Origin: Pseudomonas sp. CC6-YY-74
GTDB lineage: Bacteria > Pseudomonadota > Gammaproteobacteria > Pseudomonadales > Pseudomonadaceae
Direction: 5' to 3'
NCBI RefSeq assembly: GCF_002025205.1
Contig: NZ_CP019947.1
Location: 3,262,001-3,326,000 of the forward strand
Length of the DNA stretch: 64,000 nt
The notes beneath the pieces are model-generated. The model was not told where the DNA came from, did no database searches, and saw only the letters and a list, made by a program, of their open reading frames with translations. The translations under genes were made by a program, and so were the position numbers. Each line of letters opens with the position of its first letter. The first letter of the stretch is position 1. Below are positions 63,215 to 64,000 of this stretch, in pieces.

Positions 63215-63224
63215 TGTATATACA
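63215..63224. promoter_or_regulatory. HutC-type operator 1
   Basis: Perfect 10-bp palindrome TGTATATACA, 79 bases upstream of hutU, flanked by A on both sides. HutC (GntR family) represses hut genes at TGTA..TACA palindromes and is released by urocanate; the site fits that pattern. Confidence 0.7.
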
Positions 63225-63371
63225 AGTATGATCAAGTGAAAATCCCGCCCCTTCGCGCTCATTGCCCCACTGCCAATTCGCTTGCCCACAACCCACTACA
63301 CCGGCACAGAGGATACAAACACCTGCCAAGCCGGTTTTTTGGCCGTTACTCCCGAAAAATACGCACCCTTA

Positions 63372-63381
63372 TGTATATACA
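63372..63381. promoter_or_regulatory. HutC-type operator 2
   Basis: A second TGTATATACA palindrome, 157 bases from the first (15 helical turns), in an AT-rich patch. Two sites in phase suggest looping or two promoters. The regulator gene itself is not in the window. Confidence 0.68.
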
Positions 63382-63691
63382 AATAGAACGGCAATATGCT
63401 CGCAAAACGAGCGAAAATGACCTGATTAGCAATGGACCCCAGCCCGCGCCATCGCAAGCAAGCCAGGGACCACAGCACGGCGGCTTCCGGCTCGGCGCGC
63501 CAAACAACTGCGGTAAACCCGTTATTTTCGCCTCCCGGTCCGCTCGCGAAGGGGCGCCGGCGGTAGCGGCTGAGGATCATTGCTAATCAGCAAAAGCAGC
63601 GCGTCGGGGCGGTCCTCGGTGCCCCTTTGCAGGAGGCGCGCCCCGCGGCGTAGCGGACAACGTCCGCTCAAAAAAACTGAAATGAGGGGGT

Positions 63692-64000
63692 TTAGCGCGA
63701 GGTCAATTCGATCAAACAGCAAACGCCGGCAGCACTGCCCTGCAACTGCAGTTCGGCCAAGTCGGCTGCACGCTCAACCTGCAGGCAGTCGTAATGCCCC
63801 AAGAGCACTGCACTGCCATCAGCGAGGCGCACTTCGAGCGCCGACGCAGCGTTGAACAGCAGCATGACAGCCGCCGAACTGAACACCCGCTGTGACCGCT
63901 CCAGGGACAACCACTGCAGGCGCGCCGCATAGCGCTGCGGCGCATAGATCAGGTTGAAGTCACGGATGGCACCGGCCAGCAACTGGCACTCCACCCGGCT
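63692..64000 (-). CDS. hutD: HutD family protein, C-terminal part
   Basis: The gene runs off the right edge, so about 102 C-terminal residues are seen. LAGAIRDFNLIYAPQRY matches the DFNLM-type motif of HutD (PF05962), a cupin-like protein conserved in hut clusters. HutD is thought to bind formylglutamate and limit hut expression in P. fluorescens. The position upstream of hutU supports the call. Confidence 0.85.
   Translation of the reverse strand, partial: SRVECQLLAGAIRDFNLIYAPQRYAARLQWLSLERSQRVFSSAAVMLLFNAASALEVRLADGSAVLLGHYDCLQVERAADLAELQLQGSAAGVCCLIELTSR

Larger units (their letters stand above)
63137..63691. other. hutU-hutD gap with HutC sites, no gene
   Basis: 555 bases without a credible gene. 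The two overlapping open frames (63236-63586 plus, 63296-63580 minus) have no start signals or protein-like composition. The gap carries the two TGTATATACA palindromes and an AGCGGAC/GTCCGCT inverted repeat (63652-63658/63662-63668) near the hutD end. The promoter of hutU should be here; I found no clear sigma-70 or sigma-54 elements. Confidence 0.65.

Noticed and set aside
63236-63586. Genes in the hutU-hutD gap on either strand
   Set aside because: Both frames lack ribosome sites and family motifs, and they overlap each other and the operators.

Overview
This window is chromosomal DNA from a Pseudomonas (Gammaproteobacteria). It is GC-rich and densely packed. It carries the medium-chain polyhydroxyalkanoate locus phaC1-phaZ-phaC2-phaD with phaF/phaI, the pilMNOPQ-aroK-aroB block, the autotransporter esterase EstA and a histidine-utilisation cluster. 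From memory, the order hemE, gltD, gltB, SPOR/AAA gene, aroB, aroK, pilQPONM, ponA, maeB, rpmE, priA, argS, SPOR gene, hslVU, pha, ubiEJB, hisIE, tatABC, rsmE closely follows the PA5034-PA5071 stretch of P. aeruginosa. The species cannot be fixed from the sequence alone. I saw no rRNA, tRNA, CRISPR array or insertion sequence.

Layout. (1) 1-3269 is the end of an aryl-polyene-type lipid cluster: a truncated ketosynthase, a hot-dog dehydratase, a FabG-type reductase and a second ketosynthase. An array of four exact-length 94-bp tandem repeats sits between the dehydratase and fabG. (2) 3300-4913 holds a frame-broken small gene followed by a beta-lactamase-fold lipoprotein. (3) 5067-15790 on the minus strand holds hemE, the glutamate synthase genes gltBD, a SPOR/AAA protein and aroB/aroK. 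(4) 15796-20745 is the type IV pilus alignment and secretin operon, divergent from ponA (PBP1a). (5) 23388-34620 is housekeeping: maeB, an M48 protease, a nuclease, rpmE, priA, argS, a SPOR protein and hslVU. hslVU lies behind a heat-shock-like promoter. (6) 34680-42619 is the PHA locus, with a sigma-54-like promoter before phaC1 and a convergent phasin operon. (7) 42827-48723 holds ubiEJB, hisIE, tatABC and rsmE. (8) 48845-51328 is a small HxlR-regulated accessory set (regulator, reductase, thioredoxin-fold isomerase) plus a UPF0158 protein. (9) 51385-54916 holds a NarL-type two-component pair, dtd and a frameshifted proline iminopeptidase. (10) 55039-57481 holds a lipoprotein and estA. (11) 57655-64000 is the hut cluster (hutG, hutI, hutH, hutU, partial hutD), with two HutC-type palindromes in the hutU-hutD gap and an intrinsic terminator splitting hutUH from hutIG.

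Most interesting points. The 94-bp array repeats the 5' end of fabG four times, each copy opening a 33-codon frame whose stop overlaps the next copy's start. An intrinsic terminator lies inside the signal-peptide codons of the nuclease gene downstream of rpmE. A 17-bp operator lies exactly in the promoter spacer of the HxlR-regulated genes. Three apparent -1 frameshifts are each repaired by one extra G, which raises the question of real decay versus sequence error.
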